5,998 bases of DNA, from NCBI GenBank assembly GCA_027347545.1, contig DAIEQT010000188.1, forward strand, positions 1 through 5,998, written 5' to 3'. The notes under the pieces are model-generated. The model did not search any database. It worked only from the letters and a program-made list of their open reading frames with translations, and was not told where the DNA came from. Positions within the stretch are counted from its first letter, which is position 1; the number at the start of each line of letters is the position of its first letter. A program made the translations under genes and the position numbers. Positions 1-5,998 of this stretch are shown piece by piece. This DNA is from Ignavibacteria bacterium. Its GTDB lineage: Bacteria > Bacteroidota > Ignavibacteria > Ignavibacteriales > Melioribacteraceae.

Positions 1-473
1 ACCCAATGTTGATGGCAGCTATGTACGAAGCTTCCCGTTGCGGCGTAAAAATAGATTTGATTGTGCGCGGCATTTCATGTTTAATTCCTCAAGTCCCCGG
101 ATTGAGCGATAACATTCGTGTTATAAGTATTGTAGGAAGATTTCTTGAGCACAGCAGAATCTATTATTTCTACAATAACGGAAAAGATGATCTCTACTGT
201 AGCTCTGCAGATATAATGCAGAGAAACCTTGACCGTAGAGTTGAAATAACTTTCCCGATTAACGACCCGGATTTGAAAAGTTTTATTAAAGATTCGGTTC
301 TTCGTTCAATACTTGACGACAATGTTAAATCGCGAGTACTTTTGCCAACCGGGAAGTATGTGTTTAACCGTGCGGTTTACAACGAAGAAACAATGAACCA
401 TCAAGATTGGATGATGCAGAGAACTTCAAGCGGTCAAAAGAAAATAATCCAGAGAGATTTAACTACTACATAA
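1..473 (+). CDS. ppk1: Polyphosphate kinase 1, C-terminal part (5' end outside window)
   Basis: This is the end of polyphosphate kinase, which reversibly makes polyphosphate from ATP. The frame is already open at the window edge (first whole codon at base 3), so the ATG at 6 is internal. About 156 residues are visible of a family usually near 690-720 long. Seen: GVKIDLIVRG, then PGLSDNIRVISIVGRFLEHSR, then SSADIMQRNLDRRVE, all in the order found in the PPK1 C-terminal catalytic domain. By alignment from memory with E. coli PPK1, the His in LEHSR (bases 150-152) matches conserved His592, and RNLDRRVE matches RNIDYRIE. The C-terminal tail (about the last 40 residues) is less conserved, as is normal. 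The gene ends with TAA at 471-473, inside the 3' end of the convergent barrel gene, and no U-rich terminator follows. The family call is very secure. Confidence 0.96.
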   Translation, partial: PMLMAAMYEASRCGVKIDLIVRGISCLIPQVPGLSDNIRVISIVGRFLEHSRIYYFYNNGKDDLYCSSADIMQRNLDRRVEITFPINDPDLKSFIKDSVLRSILDDNVKSRVLLPTGKYVFNRAVYNEETMNHQDWMMQRTSSGQKKIIQRDLTTT

Positions 474-1254
474 ATCTTAGAGATATACCTACACCAGTGA
501 ACCATTCGGTTTTACTCTTTAGCAAAGTAGAGCCGATTGAAAAATCTACCTGTAAGTTATTGGTCTGCAGATATGTTATGCCGCAATCAAAGAAACTTTC
601 TGGAATTAAACCATTTCTTGTTTGCCCAAATATTTCTACGAACACTCCAATTCTTTCTGCAATATCCAACCCAAGCGATAAAGAATAATCCACCAGATAA
701 TCATTTTGATCACTAGCGTACTCAACACTAAAATTCCCGGAAAGCGATCCAATTTCTGAAATATCTTGTTCAGCCAACATCATGAATTTTGGTTCAAATT
801 TTTGCGGCTTTAGTTCTTCAGCTCCAAACGGTATAGTTGTTTCAAGCAGCAGAGCAAAGTTTGTAAGCAATTCTTCATCATTTCTTAGAGCAAGTTTTGA
901 ACCGATAGTTAGTTCCTTTGCACCATGAATTGAAGAAGAGAATTCATTTACATACGATTTATTCGAAAAGTATTCTCCACCAAACCTGAATTCCAAATTG
1001 CTAAAAACACCATAACGAAATAAAGTGCTGAAGAGAGAGATTGATCTATTCTCAATTGATACACCGAACTCGGTAAACTTTTGCTGCTGAAATGAGAATC
1101 CGGATTCGACTTGAAAACTTCCGACCGGTACAGCCAGAGCGGATTCTGTAACGTCCGGTCTATCAGTTATCAATTCCGGAATAGCTGTTTGACCAAATAT
1201 TAGTGAGTAAACAAATCCGACTAACAAAAAAATAAAACTCAGCCTATTTTTCAT
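466..1254 (-). CDS. Outer-membrane beta-barrel protein, PF13557-like transporter family
   Basis: The 262-residue product is probably an outer-membrane beta-barrel of the family named 'putative MetA-pathway of phenol degradation' (also annotated simply as 'transporter'). Seen: an N-terminal signal peptide (basic MKNR, hydrophobic core 5-20, likely cleavage near residue 21), then the family's TDRPDVTES motif at 30-38. Alternating polar/apolar strands with many F, Y and S fill the rest, ending in a [15 protein letters not shown] last strand with Phe one residue from the end. The ATG at 1254-1252 is preferred over an upstream in-frame TTG at 1386 because the signal peptide begins there and because it forms an ATGA overlap with the feoB permease stop. 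There is no good ribosome binding site, which fits translational coupling. The true substrate is unknown; passage of iron or another metal is inferred only from its place as the last gene of a feo operon. It ends 8 bases inside ppk1, tail to tail. Confidence 0.8.
   Translation of the reverse strand: MKNRLSFIFLLVGFVYSLIFGQTAIPELITDRPDVTESALAVPVGSFQVESGFSFQQQKFTEFGVSIENRSISLFSTLFRYGVFSNLEFRFGGEYFSNKSYVNEFSSSIHGAKELTIGSKLALRNDEELLTNFALLLETTIPFGAEELKPQKFEPKFMMLAEQDISEIGSLSGNFSVEYASDQNDYLVDYSLSLGLDIAERIGVFVEIFGQTRNGLIPESFFDCGITYLQTNNLQVDFSIGSTLLKSKTEWFTGVGISLRFM
506..536 (+). other. Possible RNA hairpin just after the ppk1 stop
   Basis: Arms 506-516 and 526-536 can form an 11-bp stem in plus-strand RNA, with a 9-base loop. 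Two of the pairs are G-U, so the same stem would be interrupted by A-C mismatches in the minus-strand transcript. It lies 33 bases past the ppk1 stop, where an mRNA 3' end structure would be expected. No U-tract follows, so it is not a standard intrinsic terminator. It is also inside the coding sequence of the convergent barrel gene, so it may be chance. Confidence 0.2.
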
Positions 1255-2666
1255 GCAAACAACTGCCAAAACTGAGCTACAAAGAAGCAAAGCACAATTC
1301 CCATTACGATAGGAAGAAAAGTGGAAATCAAAGTCCATTTCATACTTTTTGTTTCTTTGTAAATCGTATAAATTGTTGTTGAGCAAGGATTATGAAGTAA
1401 ACTGAATAGCATCAAATTTATTCCGGTTAGTACAGACCATCCACCAGCGTGAAGCAGTGCAGCAGTATCATTCACCGATTCCATTTCAAACATTACGCCT
1501 GCACCGGCACCTAAGCCGGTAGCTTTTGTTGTGAGAACAGTAAGCATTAACACTGTTGGAATTACAATCTCATTTGCCGGTATAGCAATTATGTAAGCCA
1601 AAATAATAACTCCGTTCAATCCAAGAATCATCGCATAAGGATCAGTCCAATTAATAAAATATTCTGCGATGCTTACATTATTTATTGTAACATTTGCTAC
1701 AAGCCAAATTGCAACTCCTGCCGGAGCCGCAAAAACAACCGCACGCCACAGAACCATTATTGTTCTATCAATTAGAGAAGTATAAAGGGTTTGCAAAAAT
1801 CTTGGCGGACGATATGGGGGCAATTCCAAACTGAATGCAGATGCTTCACCTTTTAATACTGACCTTGATAGAGCCCAAGATACAATAAGACTAAATAGAA
1901 CACCCAGCACGGCAACAATCATCACAGCTGCTGCCGAAGTAACTCCAGCAAGAAATGATGGAACCGCGCCCCCAATAAAAATTGTTGCAATTAATATTTG
2001 TGTTGGCCATCTGCCGTTGCACAAAGAAAAATTATTTGTAATGATTGCAATTATGCGTTCTCTCGGGCTATCAATTATTCTTGCGGCAATAACACCCGCA
2101 GCGTTGCATCCAAAACCCATGCTCATTGTTAAAGCTTGCTTTCCGTGCGCGCCAACCCTTCTATAAAGATTATCCATATTGAAAGCTACGCGAGGCAAAT
2201 AACCAAAATCTTCCAGAAGTGTAAACAATGGGAAAAAGATTGCCATCGGCGGAAGCATTACGCTGATAACCCAAGCTAACGCCAAGTATGCGCCATCAAT
2301 CAAAACTCCGCTTAACCACCAAGGGAAATGAAGAAAGTTTGCACCATCTTTTAATAACGGATGAATTGTATCTACAAGCAGCGAAGCAATCATTGCCGAA
2401 GGTACGTTAGCACCAGAAATAGTAAGCCAGAAAACAATCACAAGTAGCAAAAACATAATTGGAAAGCCAGTCCACCTTCCGGTTACCAGTTTATCAATCC
2501 ATCTGTCCCAATCAAATTTTTGTTTGCCACCTTGACGTGTTACAGTTTTATCAGCAATTCTCGCCGCGTCGGTATAGATTGATTCAAGAATAGCATCGTG
2601 AAGATTCTCGCCAATCTCCCATCTGTACTTGTTTGCTTTCTGGATTATTTCTTCAACATCGTTCAT
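1251..2666 (-). CDS. feoB: FeoB permease half (membrane domain of split ferrous iron transporter B)
   Basis: This 471-residue inner-membrane protein matches the membrane part of FeoB, which takes up Fe(II). It starts with about 65 residues of amphipathic linker, then roughly eight to nine membrane helices beginning near residue 68. Seen: GFGCN with Cys187; [10 protein letters not shown] with Cys216, a variant of the NPFMSCGARLP of classical FeoB that keeps the Cys and the Arg; ELPPYRPP at 281-288; and HNPCSTT with Cys428, like the usual FHWPCATT. The G1-G5 GTPase motifs are absent and sit in the preceding gene; the two products together are about 734 residues, a normal FeoB length. The ATG at 2666 is preferred because GGGA lies 6 bases upstream. 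A TTG at 2678 is a possible start but sits directly after an in-frame TGA and has no binding site. The stop overlaps the start of the barrel gene (ATGA). Confidence 0.92.
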   Translation of the reverse strand: MNDVEEIIQKANKYRWEIGENLHDAILESIYTDAARIADKTVTRQGGKQKFDWDRWIDKLVTGRWTGFPIMFLLLVIVFWLTISGANVPSAMIASLLVDTIHPLLKDGANFLHFPWWLSGVLIDGAYLALAWVISVMLPPMAIFFPLFTLLEDFGYLPRVAFNMDNLYRRVGAHGKQALTMSMGFGCNAAGVIAARIIDSPRERIIAIITNNFSLCNGRWPTQILIATIFIGGAVPSFLAGVTSAAAVMIVAVLGVLFSLIVSWALSRSVLKGEASAFSLELPPYRPPRFLQTLYTSLIDRTIMVLWRAVVFAAPAGVAIWLVANVTINNVSIAEYFINWTDPYAMILGLNGVIILAYIIAIPANEIVIPTVLMLTVLTTKATGLGAGAGVMFEMESVNDTAALLHAGGWSVLTGINLMLFSLLHNPCSTTIYTIYKETKSMKWTLISTFLPIVMGIVLCFFVAQFWQLFA

Positions 2667-2703
2667 ACTTTTTCCCAATCACCGTAATAACGGAATAGTT
2701 AAA

Positions 2704-3495
2704 TCACGAATTTTCTGTTTCAACCGGAGTTAGATTACCTATCTCTCCGCTTCGAACAGCATCAATCACTCTTTGATCTCCCTCTAATAAACGCAAAGCA
2801 ATCCAGCGAGTATTGGCAAGGTTTGGAAATTTAGCTTCGAGTTCTTTATTCAAATCTTCCACCGCATGAGAGACATTTTTTATTTCACTTCTCATTCGGT
2901 AAGGTTTGCAAATATATTCTCCTGTTGCGACCGCGTGAATATTTTTCAGCAAATCTTGAATTCCAACATTTTGCCTTGCCGCAGTTGGAATTACCGGAAT
3001 ACCAAGGTTCTTCGAGAGCAATCTATCATCAACTTGAATGTGATGGCGCTTAGCTTCATCTATGAGGTTAAGGCACAGAACAGCACGGTCGGTTATTTCT
3101 AAGACTTGCAAAGCCAGATTAAGGTTTCTTTCTAGTCGTGAAGCATCAACTACAATTATTGTAACGTCCGGCTGACCGAATAAAATAAAATCGCGAGCAA
3201 TTTCTTCATCGGTGCTTGTTGAAAGAAGCGAATAAGTTCCGGGAAGATCAACAATTTTGTAACGCTTATCGCCAAATTGAAATGCGCCTTCGGCTCTGCC
3301 AACCGTCTTACCTGGCCAATTGCCGGTGTGTTGCTTCAATCCGGTTAGCGCGTTAAAGACCGTGCTCTTTCCGGTATTTGGATTTCCGGCAAGTGCTACA
3401 ACATAATCGAAGTTGGACATATCAATGCCAAGCTTCACTAAGTTGGCGGAGTTATGCGCCGGACAGTTAAAACAATTACTATCTGGAGTTACCAT
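2704..3495 (-). CDS. feoB: FeoB GTPase half (cytosolic G domain of split ferrous iron transporter B)
   Basis: This 263-residue cytosolic protein is the N-terminal regulatory part of FeoB. Seen: G1 GNPNTGKS (37-44), a G2 Thr64 in PGKTVG, G3 DLPG (83-86) followed by TYSL, G4 NLID (143-146, where NMID is common) and G5 TAAR (171-174). A helical region resembling the FeoB GDI/spacer domain follows, with [10 protein letters not shown] at 231-240. The product stops about 25 residues later, before any membrane helix. Residues 8-14 read CFNCPAH, a short Cys/His cluster upstream of the G domain that could bind metal (inference). The start abuts the TAA of the DtxR-FeoA gene with no gap and only a weak AAAGAAA stretch before it, so coupling is likely; Met26 is an alternative start but would drop the Cys cluster. 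The product presumably binds the permease encoded downstream. Confidence 0.94.
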   Translation of the reverse strand: MVTPDSNCFNCPAHNSANLVKLGIDMSNFDYVVALAGNPNTGKSTVFNALTGLKQHTGNWPGKTVGRAEGAFQFGDKRYKIVDLPGTYSLLSTSTDEEIARDFILFGQPDVTIIVVDASRLERNLNLALQVLEITDRAVLCLNLIDEAKRHHIQVDDRLLSKNLGIPVIPTAARQNVGIQDLLKNIHAVATGEYICKPYRMRSEIKNVSHAVEDLNKELEAKFPNLANTRWIALRLLEGDQRVIDAVRSGEIGNLTPVETENS

Positions 3496-4521
3496 TTAAT
3501 TTTCTTTAATTTTTTTTATATGAATTAAATCCGATTGGTTCTTTCTGAGTGCAATTAAAGCGCCTCGTACTTCGTAGGCAGCAGGATCGCCCTTCAAACT
3601 TCTTAATCTAGTGTGAACAACTGTTCCGGGCACAATTCCGAAATCAAGCATACGTCGGCGCTGCTGCCCTCGCATCGCATTGGAAATTCCAATTATAGTT
3701 GCCGCTTCATCTGTTTCCAAAGAAGATAAATTCTCAAACGATTCTTGCACGCTTTCTTTTTCAGTAAATGGTAGCACAGTAAGATTAGATGCAAGCACCG
3801 GAGCTAAAACACATTCTTCGCCGTCAGCTTCAAACCGGATTTTTTCTTTAGAACTTTGTAAAACATAAATCTGCATTCCCGGATACAAACCTTGTGCGGT
3901 AAGCTGGGCGTAAACTTCTTTTGGTTCATCTTCAATGTGAATTATGCGGGCGTATTTTCCTTCTTCCAAATTATTGAGTGTAATTCCCTGCTTAGCTAAA
4001 ATCACCCCATCCGCATTTGGAATCGGGTCACCATGCGGATCAACTAAGGGATTGCCAAGCCGTGCTGCTAAACGGTTTGCATCTTCATCGGTAGTTTCAT
4101 GCTCACGTTCTTCTGCAATTGCATGCCATTCCGTTTCGGAAACGCTTGTGTTATCAGCTAAATATCTTTCCCACAACCGGTGAATACGCACAACGCGGAT
4201 TGCGTAGCTTCTTCCTTCAGATGTTAGAGAAATTTTATTTCCGGTTGAAGTAACCAAACCCATTGATTCAAGATTGGAAATAACGGAAGCAGTTTGGTCT
4301 GCCTTCAATGTTAGATTTCCGGTAAGACTATTAAGAGAGCAATCGAGATTTTTGAATTCACAATCGTAGAGATGCTTGAGTGCGTCTTCAATCAAAACGC
4401 GACCTGTTTGAGATTTTATTTTTTTCCAGCGTGTGATAATTCCTTTTTCCGGGAAAAACAAAACCAGCAGAATTATCAATAGCGCAGAGAAAATACTTAA
4501 TGCGTAAATAGGGTCAACCAT
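3496..4521 (-). CDS. Membrane-anchored DtxR-like protein fused to a FeoA domain
   Basis: This 341-residue protein has an unusual layout. Residues 6-23 are one hydrophobic segment followed by a basic stretch (RWKKIK), so it is probably anchored with the rest in the cytosol. About 41-110 resemble a DtxR winged helix-turn-helix. About 111-168 are the metal-binding/dimerization domain: HRLWE (His114, Glu118) and His133, Glu137, Glu140, His141 line up with DtxR His79, Glu83, His98, Cys102, Glu105 and His106, with Glu in place of Cys as in MntR. DPHGDPIP lies at 161-168. About 184-251 form a first SH3-like FeoA-type domain and about 263-338 a second that is the more typical FeoA (RRRMLDFGIVPGT, then VRGALIALR). 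The ATG has a strong AGGAG. It overlaps the upstream regulator by 8 bases and abuts the FeoB GTPase, whose partner it probably is in place of stand-alone FeoA. Whether it still binds DNA is unknown. Confidence 0.88.
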   Translation of the reverse strand: MVDPIYALSIFSALLIILLVLFFPEKGIITRWKKIKSQTGRVLIEDALKHLYDCEFKNLDCSLNSLTGNLTLKADQTASVISNLESMGLVTSTGNKISLTSEGRSYAIRVVRIHRLWERYLADNTSVSETEWHAIAEEREHETTDEDANRLAARLGNPLVDPHGDPIPNADGVILAKQGITLNNLEEGKYARIIHIEDEPKEVYAQLTAQGLYPGMQIYVLQSSKEKIRFEADGEECVLAPVLASNLTVLPFTEKESVQESFENLSSLETDEAATIIGISNAMRGQQRRRMLDFGIVPGTVVHTRLRSLKGDPAAYEVRGALIALRKNQSDLIHIKKIKEN

Positions 4522-5197
4522 TTTTTTCTCCTGCTTCTATTATCTCTTTGAGGTAAAGACTCTCCGAGATTTTTTGACTCACAGAAAGAACAGTATCATT
4601 AAATTTTATTGTATATGATTTGTCGAAATCCAGCTTATCAATAACTACAAACCGTGTATTCAAAACAAAGCCTACTTTAGTAAGATAACTGATTAATTTT
4701 TTTTCATGGTCATCAACTTGCATTAGTTCATAAGATGAACCTTCAACCGCTTCAGCCAGCGAGATATAATACTGAGCATCCGGCAGCGAGCCATTTTTTC
4801 TAGGAATAGGATGCCCGTGCGGATCAAAATCCGGGTAGCCTAAAAATTCATCAATGCGATCAATTAATTTCTCCGAAGTGTGATGCTCAAGTACTTCGGC
4901 TTGCTCGTGTACCTCACTCCATGGCATATTAAGTACTTTGATTAAGAACAATTCCCACAGCCTGTGACGCCTAATTACATTTAGCGCCATTTGCTCGCCT
5001 TTATCGGTTAATTCAATTCCTTTATACTTTTCATAGGAAATCAAACCATGCTTGGATAATTTTTTTGCCATATCACTTATCGCAGCATTTGATACCGATA
5101 ATTCTTGAGCAAGTTTTACTGCATTTATTTTTTCTCCAAACACTTTGTTATGGTTGAAGATTTTTTTCAAATAGTTTTCTGTAGATATAGTGGACAT
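4514..5197 (-). CDS. DtxR/MntR-family metal-dependent transcriptional regulator
   Basis: This 227-residue cytosolic protein is a DtxR-family repressor. Residues 1-75 form the winged helix-turn-helix (STENYLKKIF, then VSNAAISDMAKKL). The metal-binding/dimerization domain follows: RRHRLWE (His78, Glu82), then His97, Glu101, Glu104 and His105 in the pattern HxxxExxEHH. The Glu at the DtxR Cys102 position is MntR-like, but Asn8 stands where MntR has Asp8 and Lys11 where MntR has Glu11, so Mn versus Fe specificity cannot be read from sequence. DPHGHPIP is at 125-132 and a C-terminal SH3-like domain covers about 145-218. The ATG at 5197 is chosen because the family begins only a few residues before helix 1. 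An in-frame ATG at 5230 and TTG at 5239 would add 11 or 14 residues, and the TTG falls inside the operator-like palindrome. It is the first gene of the operon and probably controls it and itself. Confidence 0.9.
   Translation of the reverse strand: MSTISTENYLKKIFNHNKVFGEKINAVKLAQELSVSNAAISDMAKKLSKHGLISYEKYKGIELTDKGEQMALNVIRRHRLWELFLIKVLNMPWSEVHEQAEVLEHHTSEKLIDRIDEFLGYPDFDPHGHPIPRKNGSLPDAQYYISLAEAVEGSSYELMQVDDHEKKLISYLTKVGFVLNTRFVVIDKLDFDKSYTIKFNDTVLSVSQKISESLYLKEIIEAGEKNG
4528..4532 (-). promoter_or_regulatory. Strong ribosome binding site for the DtxR-FeoA gene
   Basis: AGGAG lies on the minus strand six bases (all A) before the ATG at 4521. It is inside the end of the upstream regulator gene. 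It fixes the start of the membrane-anchored protein and is the clearest Shine-Dalgarno site within the operon, suggesting independent as well as coupled initiation. Confidence 0.75.
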
Positions 5198-5235
5198 GTT
5201 TTTTAGTTCAAAATTAGGTGACTTTAACATCTTTA

Positions 5236-5271
5236 TCAAGCATACATGAATATTTTTTTAAGTATGCTTAA
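5236..5271. promoter_or_regulatory. Candidate operator: two related 14-bp imperfect palindromes
   Basis: Site A (5236-5249, TCAAGCATACATGA) and site B (5258-5271, TTAAGTATGCTTAA) are each near-palindromic. Reverse-complemented, site A matches site B at 11 of 14 bases. The shared core gives an exact 8-bp inverted repeat, AAGCATAC at 5238-5245 and GTATGCTT at 5262-5269. The centres are 22 bp apart, about two helix turns, as expected for two dimers on one DNA face. The position just upstream of a DtxR-family gene, over its likely promoter, suggests autoregulation by that protein. The match to any known box is not claimed. Confidence 0.5.
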
Positions 5272-5289
5272 TTTCTAAAACGCCTCAAA
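5259..5289 (-). promoter_or_regulatory. Possible promoter of the feo operon
   Basis: On the minus strand TTTG (5289-5286) is followed 21 bases later by TACTTAAA starting at 5264. This resembles the Bacteroidota -33 TTTG / -7 TAnnTTTG layout, though the downstream element matches only partly. Read as a classical promoter, TTGAGG with an 18-base spacer and TACTTA is poor. The downstream element lies inside palindrome B, so a bound repressor would block it. The leader to the ATG at 5197 would be about 55 bases. Confidence 0.3.
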
Positions 5290-5298
5290 AGCGCTAGA

Positions 5299-5327
5299 AG
5301 TTCATTTAATTCTCTAATTACTAGAAT
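5299..5327 (+). promoter_or_regulatory. Weak candidate promoter for mrp
   Basis: TAGAAT at 5322-5327 matches a -10 box at five of six positions and lies 40 bases before the mrp ATG. The hexamer 17 bases upstream (5299-5304, AGTTCA) is a poor -35. This is the best candidate in the spacer for the plus strand, but AT-rich DNA yields such matches by chance. Confidence 0.2.
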
Positions 5328-5357
5328 AAAAAATCATTATTTTTAGAACCAAAAATT

Positions 5358-5362
5358 AGGAG
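5358..5362 (+). promoter_or_regulatory. Ribosome binding site of mrp
   Basis: AGGAG lies five bases before the ATG at 5368. It fixes the start of the Mrp gene, which also coincides with the usual beginning of the MIP18-like domain. Confidence 0.8.
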
Positions 5363-5367
5363 AACAA

Positions 5368-5998
5368 ATGTCTGTTATTTCTAAAGAGCAAGTATTGAAT
5401 GCTTTAAGAAAAGTAGATGACCCCGATCTGCACAAAGATTTAGTTACACTGAACATGATTAAAGAAGTAAAGATAGATGGTAACAACGTTTCTGTTCTGG
5501 TTGAACTGACAACTCCAGCTTGTCCGTTAAAGGATAAAATTCAGCAAGATTGTGTTAACGCAATTAAGAGTGATATCCCAAACGTTGGACAGATTAATAT
5601 AAAAATGGACTCCCGCGTTCAACCAAGTTTAAATCAGAAAATCAGCACTCTACTGCCCGGTGTTAAGAATACTATTGCTATTGCAAGCGGCAAAGGCGGT
5701 GTTGGTAAAAGCACGGTTGCTGTAAATCTTGCTGTTGCGCTTGCGATGGATGGAGCTAAAGTTGGATTGATTGATGCCGATATTTATGGTCCAAGCATTC
5801 CTCTTATGTTTGGCTTAAATGAAAAACCGAAAATATTCCAGGATACAGCTACAGCTAAAATGATTCCGCTTGAAAATTTTGGTGTAAAGTTAATGTCAAT
5901 TGGCTTTTTAATTGATGAAGACGCACCGGTAATTTGGCGTGGACCGATGGCAAGCGGCGCAATAAAACAATTCATGAGTGACGTTCACTGGGATGAAC
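5368..5998 (+). CDS. mrp: Mrp/ApbC family Fe-S cluster carrier ATPase (3' end outside window)
   Basis: The first 210 residues are visible with no stop; the family is usually about 350-370 long. Residues 1-85 are a MIP18/DUF59-like domain with the conserved TTPACP motif around Cys52. The P-loop ATPase domain follows: deviant Walker A GKGGVGKS (108-115) after IAIAS, then LIDADIYGPSIP (134-145) and WRGPMASGAIKQF, all hallmark Mrp/NBP35 sequences. The CxxC cluster-binding motif of the family would lie beyond the window. Mrp/ApbC proteins are cytosolic dimers that bind and hand on Fe-S clusters, using ATP. The gene is transcribed away from the feo operon, sharing a 170-base spacer with it, so both may respond to iron (inference). 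Confidence 0.95.
   Translation, partial: MSVISKEQVLNALRKVDDPDLHKDLVTLNMIKEVKIDGNNVSVLVELTTPACPLKDKIQQDCVNAIKSDIPNVGQINIKMDSRVQPSLNQKISTLLPGVKNTIAIASGKGGVGKSTVAVNLAVALAMDGAKVGLIDADIYGPSIPLMFGLNEKPKIFQDTATAKMIPLENFGVKLMSIGFLIDEDAPVIWRGPMASGAIKQFMSDVHWDE

Noticed and set aside
407..688. Plus-strand open frame of 93 codons over the ppk1/barrel junction
   Set aside because: It overlaps the secure ppk1 frame and the antisense barrel gene, has no domain resemblance and no ribosome binding site.
1255..1386. 44-residue N-terminal extension of the barrel protein from a TTG at 1386
   Set aside because: It lies within the well-conserved FeoB C-terminus and would put the signal peptide internally; the ATG at 1254 fits better.
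2681..2694. CCGT-TATT-ACGG mini-hairpin between the two feoB genes
   Set aside because: Only four pairs; not enough for a terminator or an attenuator, though it does lie in the short gap.
2866..4183. Plus-strand open frames at 2866-3102, 3680-3868 and 3944-4183
   Set aside because: They are antisense to the FeoB GTPase and DtxR-FeoA genes, and their translations show no recognisable motif.
5273..5299. Imperfect inverted repeat TTCTA...CGC / GCG...TAGAA in the spacer
   Set aside because: The arms are interrupted unequally (three bases versus one) and only 8 pairs form; too weak to call an operator or terminator.
5339..5356. ATTTTT / AAAAAT hairpin just before the mrp ribosome binding site
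   Set aside because: Six A-T pairs only, in AT-rich DNA; not stable enough to support a regulatory RNA.
5784..5975. Minus-strand open frame of 63 codons
   Set aside because: It is a shadow of the strongly conserved Mrp ATPase domain on the other strand.

Overview
The window looks like a chromosomal iron-homeostasis locus from a low-to-moderate GC, Gram-negative bacterium of the Bacteroidota/Chlorobiota/Ignavibacteriota group. The evidence is an outer-membrane beta-barrel gene with a signal peptide, a FeoB with the divergent CNGRWP-type permease motif, and DtxR-family proteins with a DPHGxPIP motif. This placement rests on protein resemblance only. No RNA gene, CRISPR array, insertion sequence or integration site was seen, and no stretch without a gene exceeds 300 bases.

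Layout. Bases 1-473 (+) are the 3' end of a polyphosphate kinase gene (ppk1). Facing it is a compact five-gene minus-strand operon running from about 5197 down to 466. In transcription order it holds: (1) a soluble DtxR/MntR-like metal-dependent regulator; (2) a second DtxR-like protein with an N-terminal membrane segment and an extra C-terminal FeoA domain; (3) the cytosolic GTPase half of FeoB; (4) the membrane permease half of FeoB as a separate gene; (5) an outer-membrane beta-barrel protein of the 'MetA-pathway/transporter' family. Genes 1/2 overlap by 8 bases, 2/3 abut (TAA then ATG), 3/4 are separated by 37 bases, and 4/5 share an ATGA overlap, so the five are very probably co-transcribed and partly translationally coupled. 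The last gene overlaps the ppk1 stop by 8 bases, tail to tail. A 170-base divergent spacer (5198-5367) holds two similar 14-bp imperfect palindromes and the likely promoters. Beyond it, a plus-strand Mrp/ApbC Fe-S cluster carrier gene starts at 5368 and runs off the window.

How it may work together (inference). The soluble regulator senses Fe(II) or Mn(II) and binds the palindromes in its own promoter region. The barrel could let the metal through the outer membrane, and the two FeoB halves would assemble into a working ferrous-iron transporter. The membrane-tethered DtxR-FeoA protein would supply the FeoA function, since no stand-alone feoA is present, possibly with metal sensing at the membrane. 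The divergent Mrp links iron supply to Fe-S cluster delivery.

The most notable points are the natural-looking split of FeoB, the membrane-anchored DtxR-FeoA fusion, the tandem pair of DtxR paralogues, and the barrel gene coupled to feoB.
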